This document shows positions 17,152-24,291 of a stretch of DNA of 64,000 nt, in pieces; the first letter of the stretch is position 1, and the number at the start of each line of letters is the position of its first letter. Made by a program: the position numbers and the translations under genes. Origin of the DNA: Myxococcales bacterium (lineage in GTDB: Bacteria; Myxococcota_A; Polyangia; Polyangiales; Ga0077539); contig JAAFIF010000021.1 in NCBI GenBank assembly GCA_013298625.1, positions 46,533 to 110,532 on the forward strand, in the 5' to 3' direction. The notes beneath the pieces are model-generated. The model was not told where the DNA came from, did not search any database, and was given only the letters and a program-made list of their open reading frames with translations.

Positions 17152-17619
17152 CCTCGCGCTCGATGCTTGCGCTGTGGCAGCGACACAACGTCGGGTGGAG
17201 GCAGAGCGCGGACGGCGCTTTGTAGACGCAGCGGGACGCCGCGCAGCGCGCGCAGGTGCTCTTCGACAGCGCGGACTTCGTGGATCGACCGGCGTACGAC
17301 CGCGGCCGAGGGATCCGCTTGCGCGCGGGATCGATGGGGCAGATTCAGCGCGCCGAAGACCTAAACCACCACCGCGACGGGGTTCGTAGTTTTCCCGGTG
17401 CGCGGCAGTGGTTTGACTTGATTTCAACGGTCTTTCGATTGCCCGATCCGCTCGGGCATCTTCGATGCCCGTCGCGGGCGCGGTATAGATCCGGCGATGT
17501 GGAGCACGGTGTCGACCGCGCCCGAGAGCGTCACGCACTTCGGCTGCGGAATTGCGCCCAGCGCGGACTACGCGCCGTCGCGGCTGCCCGCGGCGCTTCG
17601 GATGTGCCTCGGTTTCTGA
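17152..17619 (+). pseudogene. Decayed partial duplicate of the BNR-like lipoprotein gene
   Basis: From about 17183 the sequence aligns almost base for base with the last third of the gene at 14112-15092. The encoded run VDRPAYDRGRGIRLRAGSMG appears in both, and so does the 3' end through the stop codon. The copy is broken in three ways. A Trp codon has become TAG (about 17223). A small length change lies near 17185. A foreign segment of about 126 bases (17361-17486) separates the two homologous halves. No 5' part of the gene, signal peptide or linker is present. It is presumably untranslated; the histidine-kinase gene begins 56 bases after its stop. Confidence 0.85.
17361..17486. repeat. 126-base insertion with perfect hairpin inside the pseudogene
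   Basis: Compared with the intact gene, this segment interrupts the homology between GAAGAC and AGATCCGG. It is visibly less GC-rich than the surroundings and holds a perfect inverted repeat with 8-base arms (CGGGCATC and GATGCCCG, 17453-17471). No terminal inverted repeats or target duplication were recognised, so it may be a small non-autonomous element or a remnant. Confidence 0.5.
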
Positions 17620-17675
17620 GCTTGCTCTCTCGGTCCGCTGTCGTTTGGTGCGAAGGTTGCTGTGGGTCACGGACG

Positions 17676-19223
17676 ATGTCGCTGCGGCTTTGGATCACCA
17701 CCGTGTCGAGCGCTGGGCACCTCGCGCTGGCGCTGCTCGCGTTTTCGACGGCGCGGCGCACGCGTTTGGGGTGGTCGGTGGGGCTCGCGAGCTTGAGTCT
17801 GGCGGGGTGGCTCTTCGCGCAGCTGATGTTTCGGCGCACGAGCCTCGTGCACTGGGATCACGCGGCGCAGATCGGGTCGTTTCTGGCGGTCGCCTTCGGC
17901 GTGCACGTGTGTCTCGAGTTCGTGGGTCGCGCGCGCGCGCTGCGTTGGGTGCTGTGGGCGACGTGGTGCACGGCGCTGCCGTTGGTGGCCGCGTCGGCGC
18001 TCGAGCCGTGGGTCGCGCCGCTGCGGCGCTGGCCGGGGTCGTTTTCGTGGGCGCTGGTCGTGGCGGTGTACGGCCTGGGATGGATGGCCTACTCGATGGT
18101 CACGGTGCTCGCGCACCGCGCGCGGCAGAGCGACGTCGAAGAGCGCGCGCGGGGGGCGGTGCTGTTCGCCGCGCTGCTGATCAACACGGCGAGCGCGATG
18201 CTCGAGCTCACGAAGGCGCTCGGCCTCCCGCAGCCGGACCTCGGCCACCTCGGAACCCTCGCCGGAACCATGCTCACCGCGTCCGTGGTGCTGCAGACCG
18301 CGCCGGCCGAAGGCGCGCAGGTGACGGCGTCCGAGGCGCTCTCGGCGGGCGCTGTCGGCGTGGCGTCGGTCACCGCTGTGCACGCTGTGTTCTCGATCGT
18401 CGGCGAGAAGCCTGCGCTCGCGGCGCTCTCGATCTCGTGCTTGGGCGTGCTGCTCGCTGGCGCGACACGCTGGCTGTTGCACCACCGCGCGCTGCGGCGA
18501 GAGCGCGAGGCGCGGCACGGGTGGCTCGGGCGCATGACCGAGCAGCTGGCGCACGACCTGAAGAACCCGCTCGCGGCGCTGCGCGGAGCGATCGAGGTCG
18601 TCGAGCGTCGCGTGGCTGCAGGGACGGTCATCGCGAAGGACGACAAGATGCTGGCGCTGCTGCGTCCGCAGCTGGATCGGATCGAGGGCGTGCTCGAGCG
18701 GTATCTTCGAACGGCCAGCGTGGTCGCTGTGTTGCGAGACGGTGACCTCGGCGCGGCGGTGCTCGACGCGGTGAACGCGACGGATCCTGCGCTGATCGGC
18801 GCGGTGGCGGTGGACCTGGACGTCGCGCGGGCTCCCGAGCGCTGCTCGTTCGACGCGGAGCTGGTCCGTTCGGCGGTCGACAACCTGGTGCGCAACGCGC
18901 TGCTCGCGATGCCGAACGGCGGCGCGCTCACGGTTCGTCTCGAGCGCGAGCACGAGCGCGACCTCGGCGACGCGGCGGTGCTCACTGTGACGGACACGGG
19001 CGTCGGGATGGACGCTCGCGTGCTCGCTCGGGCGGGTGAAGACTTCTTTACGACGCGGTCCGACGGCAGCGGTCTGGGGCTATCATTTGTTCGCCGTGTG
19101 GCGCTCGCGCACGGCGGCCGCTTCGCGATCGACTCCAAGCTCGGCCGAGGAACAACGGTTCGCCTCGTGCTGCCGCTGTTCGCCGCGCGCGCCGCTGCGC
19201 GCAAGAGAGGCAAGTCCGAGTGA
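17676..19223 (+). CDS. Membrane sensor histidine kinase (NtrB-like partner of sigma-54 regulator)
   Basis: 515 residues. The N-terminal 265 form about seven to eight hydrophobic segments, an integral membrane sensor resembling 7TM/MASE-type input domains. The cytoplasmic part has an H-box LAHDLKNPLAALRGAIE (phosphorylated His about 293), an N-box VDNLVRNALLAMPNGG, and G boxes TVTDTGVGMD and GSGLGLSFVRRVALAHGG. It should autophosphorylate and pass phosphate to the response regulator whose GTG start overlaps its TGA by 4 bases. The open frame extends upstream into the pseudogene, but ATG 17676 is where the membrane domain begins and is the sensible start. Signal unknown. Confidence 0.92.
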   Translation: MSLRLWITTVSSAGHLALALLAFSTARRTRLGWSVGLASLSLAGWLFAQLMFRRTSLVHWDHAAQIGSFLAVAFGVHVCLEFVGRARALRWVLWATWCTALPLVAASALEPWVAPLRRWPGSFSWALVVAVYGLGWMAYSMVTVLAHRARQSDVEERARGAVLFAALLINTASAMLELTKALGLPQPDLGHLGTLAGTMLTASVVLQTAPAEGAQVTASEALSAGAVGVASVTAVHAVFSIVGEKPALAALSISCLGVLLAGATRWLLHHRALRREREARHGWLGRMTEQLAHDLKNPLAALRGAIEVVERRVAAGTVIAKDDKMLALLRPQLDRIEGVLERYLRTASVVAVLRDGDLGAAVLDAVNATDPALIGAVAVDLDVARAPERCSFDAELVRSAVDNLVRNALLAMPNGGALTVRLEREHERDLGDAAVLTVTDTGVGMDARVLARAGEDFFTTRSDGSGLGLSFVRRVALAHGGRFAIDSKLGRGTTVRLVLPLFAARAAARKRGKSE

Positions 19224-20611
19224 ACACAGACCATCGAACGCCGCCGCGAATTCTTGTCGTCGACGACGACGAAGCGGTCGGTCTGGTGCTGCACACGATG
19301 CTCACTGAGCTCGGCTACGACGCCGAGTGGGTGGACTCGGGCGCGAAGGCGCTCGCACGCATCGCGGCGGCCGCAGTCGATTTGCTCGTGACCGACCTGC
19401 GGATGCCCGCGATGGACGGGCTCGAGCTGCTGCGCCGCGCGCGCGAAATGGACCCTGAGCTTCCCGCGGTGGTGCTCACGGCGCACGGGACCGTCGCGCA
19501 CGCGGTCGAGGCGATGAAGCTCGGCGCGGCGGATTTTCTCTCGAAGCCGTTCGACAGCGCGGAGCTGGCGTTTGTTGTTCCGAAGGCGTTGAAGACGCAT
19601 CGATCGCCCGCGCGCGCAGCGGTCGCGGCGGCGGCCGTCGCAGGCGACGGCGATCCTTGGGGGACGTCGACGGTGATGCGAGCGGTGGCCGATCGCGTCC
19701 GCCGCGCAGCGCGCAGCAACGCGCCGGTGCTGATCCGCGGCGAGACGGGCGTGGGCAAAGAGCTCGTCGCGCGAGCGATTCACGAGCAGAGCCCTCGACG
19801 CGCGGAGCCGCTCGTCGTCGTGCACTGCGGGGCGTACCCCGAGTCGCTGCTCGAGGCAGAGCTGTTCGGCTACGAAAAGGGCGCGTTTACCGGCGCGAGC
19901 GCGGCGAAGCCCGGCCGCTTCGAGCTCGCCGACGGCGGAACGGTCCTGCTCGACGAGCTCGGAGAGATTTCGCTGGCCGTTCAAGTGAAGCTCCTGCGCG
20001 TCGTGGTGGACGGGACGGTCACGCGGCTCGGCGCGACGCGCGCGCGCAAGCTCGACCTGCGCTGGGTGTCGGCGACGCACCGACCGCTCGAACAAATGGT
20101 GCGCGACGGGCGTTTTCGCGAGGATTTGTACTACCGGCTCGACGTGTTGCCGATCGAGGTTCCGCCGCTGCGCGATCGGCCCGAGGACATCGAGCGCCTC
20201 GCGTCCACGTTTTGGCGGATCGAGAACGAAGGGTACGGCGCGCGCGACGCGCGGATCGCGCCCGACGCGCTCGCGTCGCTGCGCGCGGCTTCGTGGCCGG
20301 GCAACGTGCGGCAGCTCGAGAACTTCGTCCGACGGCTCGCGGCCCTGGCCGACGGCGCGAGCGGCGCGACGCTGACGCGCGTCGAAGTCGACCGAGAGCT
20401 CGCGCTGCGCTCGTCGCTCGAGTCTGCGTCGAACTTCGACATCGGCGCGCTCACCGCTCCGAGCCTCGAGTGCTCGCGCCAGGGCGCCGAGCGCGCCGCG
20501 CTGCTCGACGCGCGCGATCGCGCCGCAGGAAACCGCAAGAAGATGGCCGCCATGCTCGGCGTGAGCCTCCGCAAGCTCTACTACCTGCTGCGCGAACACG
20601 ACATCGAGTGA
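19220..20611 (+). CDS. Sigma-54-dependent response regulator (NtrC family)
   Basis: 463 residues with three domains. The receiver has acidic residues in VVDDDE, phospho-acceptor Asp59 (VTDLRMPAMDG) and Lys in LSKPF. The AAA+ ATPase (about 145-380) has Walker A GETGVGKE, the sigma-54 contact loop GAFTGA (221-226), Walker B VLLDELGE and an arginine-rich REDLYYRLDVLPI segment. A Fis-type helix-turn-helix ends the protein (NRKKMAAMLGVSLRKLYYLL). It therefore activates sigma-54 promoters after phosphorylation by the kinase just upstream. The GTG start overlaps the kinase stop (GTGA), indicating translational coupling. Target promoters were not identified. Confidence 0.94.
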   Translation: MNTDHRTPPRILVVDDDEAVGLVLHTMLTELGYDAEWVDSGAKALARIAAAAVDLLVTDLRMPAMDGLELLRRAREMDPELPAVVLTAHGTVAHAVEAMKLGAADFLSKPFDSAELAFVVPKALKTHRSPARAAVAAAAVAGDGDPWGTSTVMRAVADRVRRAARSNAPVLIRGETGVGKELVARAIHEQSPRRAEPLVVVHCGAYPESLLEAELFGYEKGAFTGASAAKPGRFELADGGTVLLDELGEISLAVQVKLLRVVVDGTVTRLGATRARKLDLRWVSATHRPLEQMVRDGRFREDLYYRLDVLPIEVPPLRDRPEDIERLASTFWRIENEGYGARDARIAPDALASLRAASWPGNVRQLENFVRRLAALADGASGATLTRVEVDRELALRSSLESASNFDIGALTAPSLECSRQGAERAALLDARDRAAGNRKKMAAMLGVSLRKLYYLLREHDIE

Positions 20612-21655
20612 TCACTGCCCTTGTCCGCTGCGCTGCCGAGCGGGGCGCAGTCGAAGCCTCAATCGCGCCTCGACGACAGAGAGCTCTTCGCCATAGTCCG
20701 CGTGGCGCTCGGCCAACCAGCGATAGCGACGGAGCATCATGGCGACGAACACGTGGGCGTACTCGACGCCGACGAACACCACGGCGCGCTCGGCGCGATA
20801 GCGCTCGAAGTCCCGCGAGAGCGCGTCGGGCAGCTCCGACCAGTGCACGCGCGGCGCGGCGTGATGGGCCGAGTGGTAGCCGGAGTTGAAGGTCTCTCGG
20901 TTGAACCGCGGCTCGACGCAGGTGATGGTGTTGCCGAGCGGACTGTCGGGCGCGTCGGGGGCGATGAAGCCGTGCTGCGCCCAGTTTCCCGCGGAGAACG
21001 CGAGCCGCATGAACACCATCGGGACGATCAGCACCGTGAGCGCCGCGCGCCAGTCGTGCGCGAGCGCGGCGGCGATGACGGCGTAGTGCGCGGCGAGCCC
21101 GAGCGCGGCGCGTCGCAGCATGGGCTGCTTGCCGCGGGCGCGAAGGTAGCCGAGCACCTCCCAGTGCGCGGCGAACAGAAATCGCAGAAAATACAGGGCG
21201 TACTGCGAGATCGAGTCTCGCTGGTACGCGATCGTCGCGCTCGCGTCGTCCTCGAGGTTGTTCTCAGCGTGGTGCATGCCAACGTGCTGCGCGGCGTACA
21301 GGTACGGGCTCATTCCGAAGCTCGGCGCGACGATCCACTCGACGAAGAATGTCCCGAGCGCAGACCAGCGCGGGACGAAGAGCCGACGGTGCGTCGCTTC
21401 GTGGATGAGCCCCGCGAACGGCGCGGAGTACCGCTGGATCAGCGCGAGGTACACGACGGCGATCGCCCAGTGAAACCTCAGAAACAGCAGCGCTGCCAAC
21501 GGGACGAGCAAGAGCACGAGTCGGATCACGAGCGCGAGCACCGGCGCGTCCCTCGGGTCTCGAAGCGCTCTGGTGAGCGTCGTGGACGTGGGGATATCGG
21601 CGCGCAGGGCGGGGGTCGGTGGCATGTGCGGGACGCTTCGCAACGTCGGTGCCAT
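20612..21655 (-). CDS. Membrane fatty acid desaturase family protein
   Basis: 347 residues with four or more hydrophobic segments and the three histidine boxes of membrane acyl-lipid desaturases: HEATH (85-89), HVGMHH (124-129) and HSAHH (261-265). These bind the di-iron centre that introduces double bonds into acyl chains, or hydroxylates related lipids. The ATG at 21655 is preceded by a 7-base inverted repeat reaching to within one base of the start, with no clear Shine-Dalgarno; ATG at 21625 is an alternative. Its stop abuts that of the convergent sigma-54 regulator. Twin palindromic boxes lie 41-78 bases upstream. Regulation by an acyl-responsive repressor is an inference. Confidence 0.85.
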   Translation of the reverse strand: MAPTLRSVPHMPPTPALRADIPTSTTLTRALRDPRDAPVLALVIRLVLLLVPLAALLFLRFHWAIAVVYLALIQRYSAPFAGLIHEATHRRLFVPRWSALGTFFVEWIVAPSFGMSPYLYAAQHVGMHHAENNLEDDASATIAYQRDSISQYALYFLRFLFAAHWEVLGYLRARGKQPMLRRAALGLAAHYAVIAAALAHDWRAALTVLIVPMVFMRLAFSAGNWAQHGFIAPDAPDSPLGNTITCVEPRFNRETFNSGYHSAHHAAPRVHWSELPDALSRDFERYRAERAVVFVGVEYAHVFVAMMLRRYRWLAERHADYGEELSVVEARLRLRLRPARQRSGQGQ

Positions 21656-21656
21656 C

Positions 21657-21677
21657 GCGATTCGCGCGGTGAATCGC
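21657..21677 (-). promoter_or_regulatory. Inverted repeat abutting the desaturase start codon
   Basis: On the minus strand GCGATTC and GAATCGC flank a 7-base loop, ending one base before ATG 21655. In mRNA the hairpin would lie where a ribosome binds. It could limit translation or indicate that the real start is the in-frame ATG at 21625. Confidence 0.35.
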
Positions 21678-21695
21678 TGTCTCGCGCGCGGTCGC

Positions 21696-21733
21696 TGCAC
21701 GTCGGTGCACTCGCTGGTGCACGTCGGTGCACT
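21696..21733 (-). promoter_or_regulatory. Twin operator-like boxes upstream of the desaturase gene
   Basis: TGCACGTCGGTGCACT occurs exactly twice, at 21696-21711 and 21718-21733, 22 bases apart (about two helix turns). Each is itself an inverted repeat (TGCAC-gtcg-GTGCA). Their position 41-78 bases upstream of the desaturase start suits binding sites for a dimeric repressor, such as TetR-like regulators known for desaturases in other bacteria. The regulator is not in this window. Confidence 0.55.
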
Positions 21734-21811
21734 GAGCGCGCTCGCGTGAGCTCGGCGGCGGGTACGGACGCGCGACGCGGACGGACGTGACCAGCGCGGG
21801 AGGCGCGCGCG

Positions 21812-21843
21812 GGAGAAACGAAAACGCCGCAGGATCACTGCGG
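21812..21843 (-). terminator. Rho-independent terminator of the tRNA gene
   Basis: Reading on the minus strand just after the tRNA 3' end, an 8-base stem (CGCCGCAG / CTGCGGCG, 21823-21843) with a 5-base loop is followed by TTTTCGTTTCT. This is a classical intrinsic terminator and among the few clear ones in this GC-rich window. Confidence 0.85.
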
Positions 21844-21859
21844 CGAATCGCGTTCTTCT

Positions 21860-21936
21860 TGGTGCCGGCGGTCGGACTTGAACCAACGACCTTGGGATTA
21901 TGATTCCCCTGCTCTAACCAGCTGAGCTACACCGGC
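21860..21936 (-). tRNA. tRNA with CAT anticodon (Met, or Ile2 if modified)
   Basis: A 77-base cloverleaf including an encoded CCA end. The acceptor stem is GCCGGTG with CGCCGGC (one G-T pair), the D-arm GCTC/GAGC, the anticodon loop ATCATAA with anticodon CAT, and the T-loop GGTTCAAGTCC. The A at position 73 and the strong GTTGGTTCAAGTCC T-arm resemble tRNA-Ile2 (CAT with lysidine) as much as elongator tRNA-Met. It is not an initiator, because position 1 pairs with 72. Promoter and terminator flank it on the same strand, so it is a monocistronic unit. Confidence 0.93.
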
Positions 21937-21953
21937 GTTGTGTTGGGGGCGCG

Positions 21954-21981
21954 AGAATAGTCAGCGACGCGCCGGTGTCAA
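21954..21981 (-). promoter_or_regulatory. Sigma-70-type promoter of the tRNA gene
   Basis: On the minus strand, TTGACA (21976-21981) and TATTCT (21954-21959) are separated by 16 bases, ending about 18 bases before the mature tRNA 5' end. The perfect -35 and near-consensus -10 stand out in this GC-rich sequence. Confidence 0.8.
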
Positions 21982-21994
21982 CACGTTCTTTTCG

Positions 21995-22006
21995 TCACCG
22001 TGGTGA
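21995..22006. promoter_or_regulatory. Small palindrome between tRNA promoter and Crp-type gene
   Basis: TCACC-GT-GGTGA, with 5-base arms, lies upstream of the tRNA -35 box and about 140 bases before the Crp-type regulator start. It might be an operator, but palindromes this short arise by chance. Confidence 0.25.
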
Positions 22007-22143
22007 TGCTGTCATTTTGCCGGTTGGATCGCGGGGCGCGGGGGCGCTCGCCGTCGCGTGACCAGCGCCGAACGTGCGACCGGCGACGGCAGCTGTTTTG
22101 TTGTGGCTCGCGCGCTGGTACAACGGCCAACGGTACGGCACCG

Positions 22144-22803
22144 ATGACCGAAGCGCAGACGCACGAGCGCGACCGACTGATCGAGCACTTCGGTCGTCGC
22201 TACGCAGCTGGGGAAGTAATCTTCCGCGAAGGAGACGTGGGGCCGGAGGTGTTCATCCTTCAAGAGGGCCGCGTCCGCGTGCTCAAGCGCGTGCGCATGG
22301 TCGAGCGCTCGTTGCAGATCCTCAAGCCCGGCGATCTGTTCGGCGAAGGCGCGCTCATCCCGGGCACGCCCCGCGGCGCGACGGCGGTCGCGCTGTCCGA
22401 CGTGCTCGTGCTCGCGCTCGACCCGGACACGTTCGGCGCGCTGTTGCAGGGCAGCGTCCAGGTGGCGATGCGCCTGGTGCAACAGCTCGTGCGCCGCCTG
22501 CGCGACGCCGAAGACCAGATCGAAAACATGATGCTGCGCGACAACCAGTCGAAGGTCGTCAACGCGCTGCTCAAGCTCGCGAGCGAAGCCGGGCGGCTGT
22601 CGGGGAGCGCGCAGGTTCCGGTCTCGCCCCTCGAGCTCAGCTCTCGGTCGGGCCTCGACGTCGACACCGTCAAGCGCGCGGTGCTCCAGCTTCGCGAAGG
22701 GCAGTACGTCCGCATCGTCGAAGAGAAGGTCGTCATCGACGACATCGACGCGCTCCGTCGGCTCTTCACCCTGCTCGGTATGAAAGAGCAGGTCCGCACC
22801 TGA
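22144..22803 (+). CDS. Crp/Fnr family transcriptional regulator
   Basis: 219 residues. The N-terminal cyclic-nucleotide-binding-type beta-roll is clear: AAGEVIFREGDVGPEVFILQ, then LKPGDLFGEGALIPGTPRGATAVA, which matches the phosphate-binding cassette but with a Pro-rich variant. A long dimer helix follows (RLVQQLVRRLRDAEDQIENM). The C-terminal winged helix has SPLELSSRSGLDVDTVKRAVLQL. Ligand and targets unknown; the cassette difference means cAMP binding cannot be assumed. The ATG at 22144 is the natural start; the frame is open further upstream but without family similarity. Confidence 0.88.
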   Translation: MTEAQTHERDRLIEHFGRRYAAGEVIFREGDVGPEVFILQEGRVRVLKRVRMVERSLQILKPGDLFGEGALIPGTPRGATAVALSDVLVLALDPDTFGALLQGSVQVAMRLVQQLVRRLRDAEDQIENMMLRDNQSKVVNALLKLASEAGRLSGSAQVPVSPLELSSRSGLDVDTVKRAVLQLREGQYVRIVEEKVVIDDIDALRRLFTLLGMKEQVRT

Positions 22804-22890
22804 GGCCGCACCTCGGTCGGGGCAGGGGAGTCCGCGGACGATGCACAGTTCGTCTCGGGTTGCTAGTGGGGGACTGCTCCAAATTTTCGG

Positions 22891-22920
22891 TTGACCCTTG
22901 TCGACCTCGGACGGTACACC
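22891..22920 (+). promoter_or_regulatory. Weak promoter candidate upstream of the PilF-like gene
   Basis: TTGACC and TACACC are separated by 18 bases, about 90 bases before the TPR lipoprotein start. Both boxes are imperfect; the call is tentative. Confidence 0.25.
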
Positions 22921-23011
22921 CCGACCTCAGCCTTGCTATGGCCGCGGTGTCGCGGTTTGGACGGATACGCAATTCAGCGGACAGCGCGTGCCAACGTGCT
23001 CGATCAACGGG

Positions 23012-23842
23012 ATGAGCGCGGTGAGCACGGTGCCCCAACGACCTAGCGAGATTGCCTATGCAGCGCTGTTCAGCCTGCTCGCGCTCGGCGGATGCGCCGG
23101 GGTCAGCGACGAGATGCGGCAACAATCGCAACGACGCTACGAGCTCGCCGTGAACCTCCTTCGGACCGAGAACCAACCCCGCTCAGCGCTCGTCGAACTC
23201 GAGCGCGCGGTCCGTCTCGACCCCGAAAACGCTGAAGCTCAGCTGCTCATCGGGCAGATCTACGGGGGATCGGGCTTGTACGCGCAGGCCGAAGCGCCGC
23301 TCCGTCGCGCGGTCGAAGTGCTTCGTCGCGAGTCCGTCGAAGACCCCGCGCTGGCGGCTTCGTTCGGCGAAGCCCGCAACTCGCTCGGCGCTGCTCTTAT
23401 CAACCTCGACCGGCCGCAAGAGGCGCTGCCGGTGCTGTTGGAGGTCTCTCAGGACGTTCACTACCCGCAGCCACACCTCGCGCTGGGCAACCTCGGGCTC
23501 GCGTACCTCGCCATGCGAAGGTACGCCGACGCCGCGCGGGTCCTCGAGCGCGCTGTCTCGGCTCGACCCGAGTTTTGTGTGGGAAATTACCGTTTGGGCG
23601 AAGCGTACGCGCGCATGGACGACGGACCACGCGCGCTCGGTGCGCTCGATCGCGCCCTGGCCTCTCGGGGGCAGGGCTGCGATCGCATTCAACCCGCGTT
23701 TCGATTGCGCGCTGAGCTCCACTTGCGAGAGCAGCACCGTGATCAAGCCCGGGCAGACCTCACCCGGTGCCGTGAACTCGGGCCGGACACGCAGGACGGA
23801 CGCGCATGCGCCCAGTCCCTGCGCACTGTAGAAGGGCCATGA
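23012..23842 (+). CDS. TPR repeat lipoprotein, PilF/Tgl-like
   Basis: 276 residues with lipobox LGGC (Cys28), then successive tetratricopeptide repeats. The first is RRYELAVNLLRTENQPRSAL with LERAVRLDPENAEAQLLIGQ; later copies are clear at ALGNLGLAYLAMRRYADAAR and NYRLGEAYARMDDGPRALGA. It has the length and plan of PilF/Tgl, the outer-membrane pilotin lipoprotein that helps assemble the type IV pilus secretin (Tgl in Myxococcus). The neighbourhood supports this: a RodZ-like gene overlaps its stop by ATGA, as pilF-rodZ do in many proteobacteria. No other pilus genes are in the window, so the pilus role is an inference. Confidence 0.84.
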   Translation: MSAVSTVPQRPSEIAYAALFSLLALGGCAGVSDEMRQQSQRRYELAVNLLRTENQPRSALVELERAVRLDPENAEAQLLIGQIYGGSGLYAQAEAPLRRAVEVLRRESVEDPALAASFGEARNSLGAALINLDRPQEALPVLLEVSQDVHYPQPHLALGNLGLAYLAMRRYADAARVLERAVSARPEFCVGNYRLGEAYARMDDGPRALGALDRALASRGQGCDRIQPAFRLRAELHLREQHRDQARADLTRCRELGPDTQDGRACAQSLRTVEGP

Positions 23843-24285
23843 CCGTCATGGAGTCGATCGGAACCTGGCTGCGACGCGAGCGCGAGCTGCGCAATATCGA
23901 CCTGGTCGAAGTGGCGGACCGCACGCGGATTCCGCTGCAACAGCTCGAGCGGCTCGAAGACGACCGCTTCGCAGAGCTGCCAGGCGAAGTGTTCGTGAAG
24001 GGCTACCTCCGCGCGTACGCGCGCGCCGTCGGACTGACGGGCGAAGAAGTGCTCGGCCGCTTCGCCAACAGCATGCGCTCGCGCGACGTCATGCCCGCGC
24101 CCGCGATGCCCACCGCCCCTGTGCAAGAGCGCAGCGGTCGCTTCGGCCTCGCCATCGCGCTCGTCGTGTTCGCCGTCCTGGCCACGATGGCGATGTCCTT
24201 CTTGCTCCGCCCTCGCACCACCGAGCGGCCCGAGCAGCTCTCGCAGCACACGGTTTCAACGGCCGCGCTCTCTGCGCAGGCCTGA
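23839..24285 (+). CDS. Short RodZ-like protein (HTH_25 plus transmembrane helix)
   Basis: 148 residues. An N-terminal helix-turn-helix of the HTH_25/RodZ type (ESIGTWLRRERELRNIDLVE, with ADRTRIPLQQLERLE and GEVFVKGYLRAYARAVGL) is followed by a Pro/Ala linker and one transmembrane helix (about 104-122, FGLAIALVVFAVLATMAMSF). RodZ links the MreB cytoskeleton to the wall machinery. The usual periplasmic DUF4115 domain is missing, since only about 25 residues follow the helix, so this is a shortened form. Its ATG overlaps the TPR lipoprotein stop by 4 bases, and recO starts 6 bases after it: a three-gene operon. Confidence 0.85.
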   Translation: MTVMESIGTWLRRERELRNIDLVEVADRTRIPLQQLERLEDDRFAELPGEVFVKGYLRAYARAVGLTGEEVLGRFANSMRSRDVMPAPAMPTAPVQERSGRFGLAIALVVFAVLATMAMSFLLRPRTTERPEQLSQHTVSTAALSAQA

Positions 24286-24291
24286 GCCGCG

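Noticed and set aside
17256..17675. N-terminal extension of the histidine kinase
   Set aside because: The frame is open upstream but runs through the pseudogene and inserted DNA; the membrane domain begins at ATG 17676.
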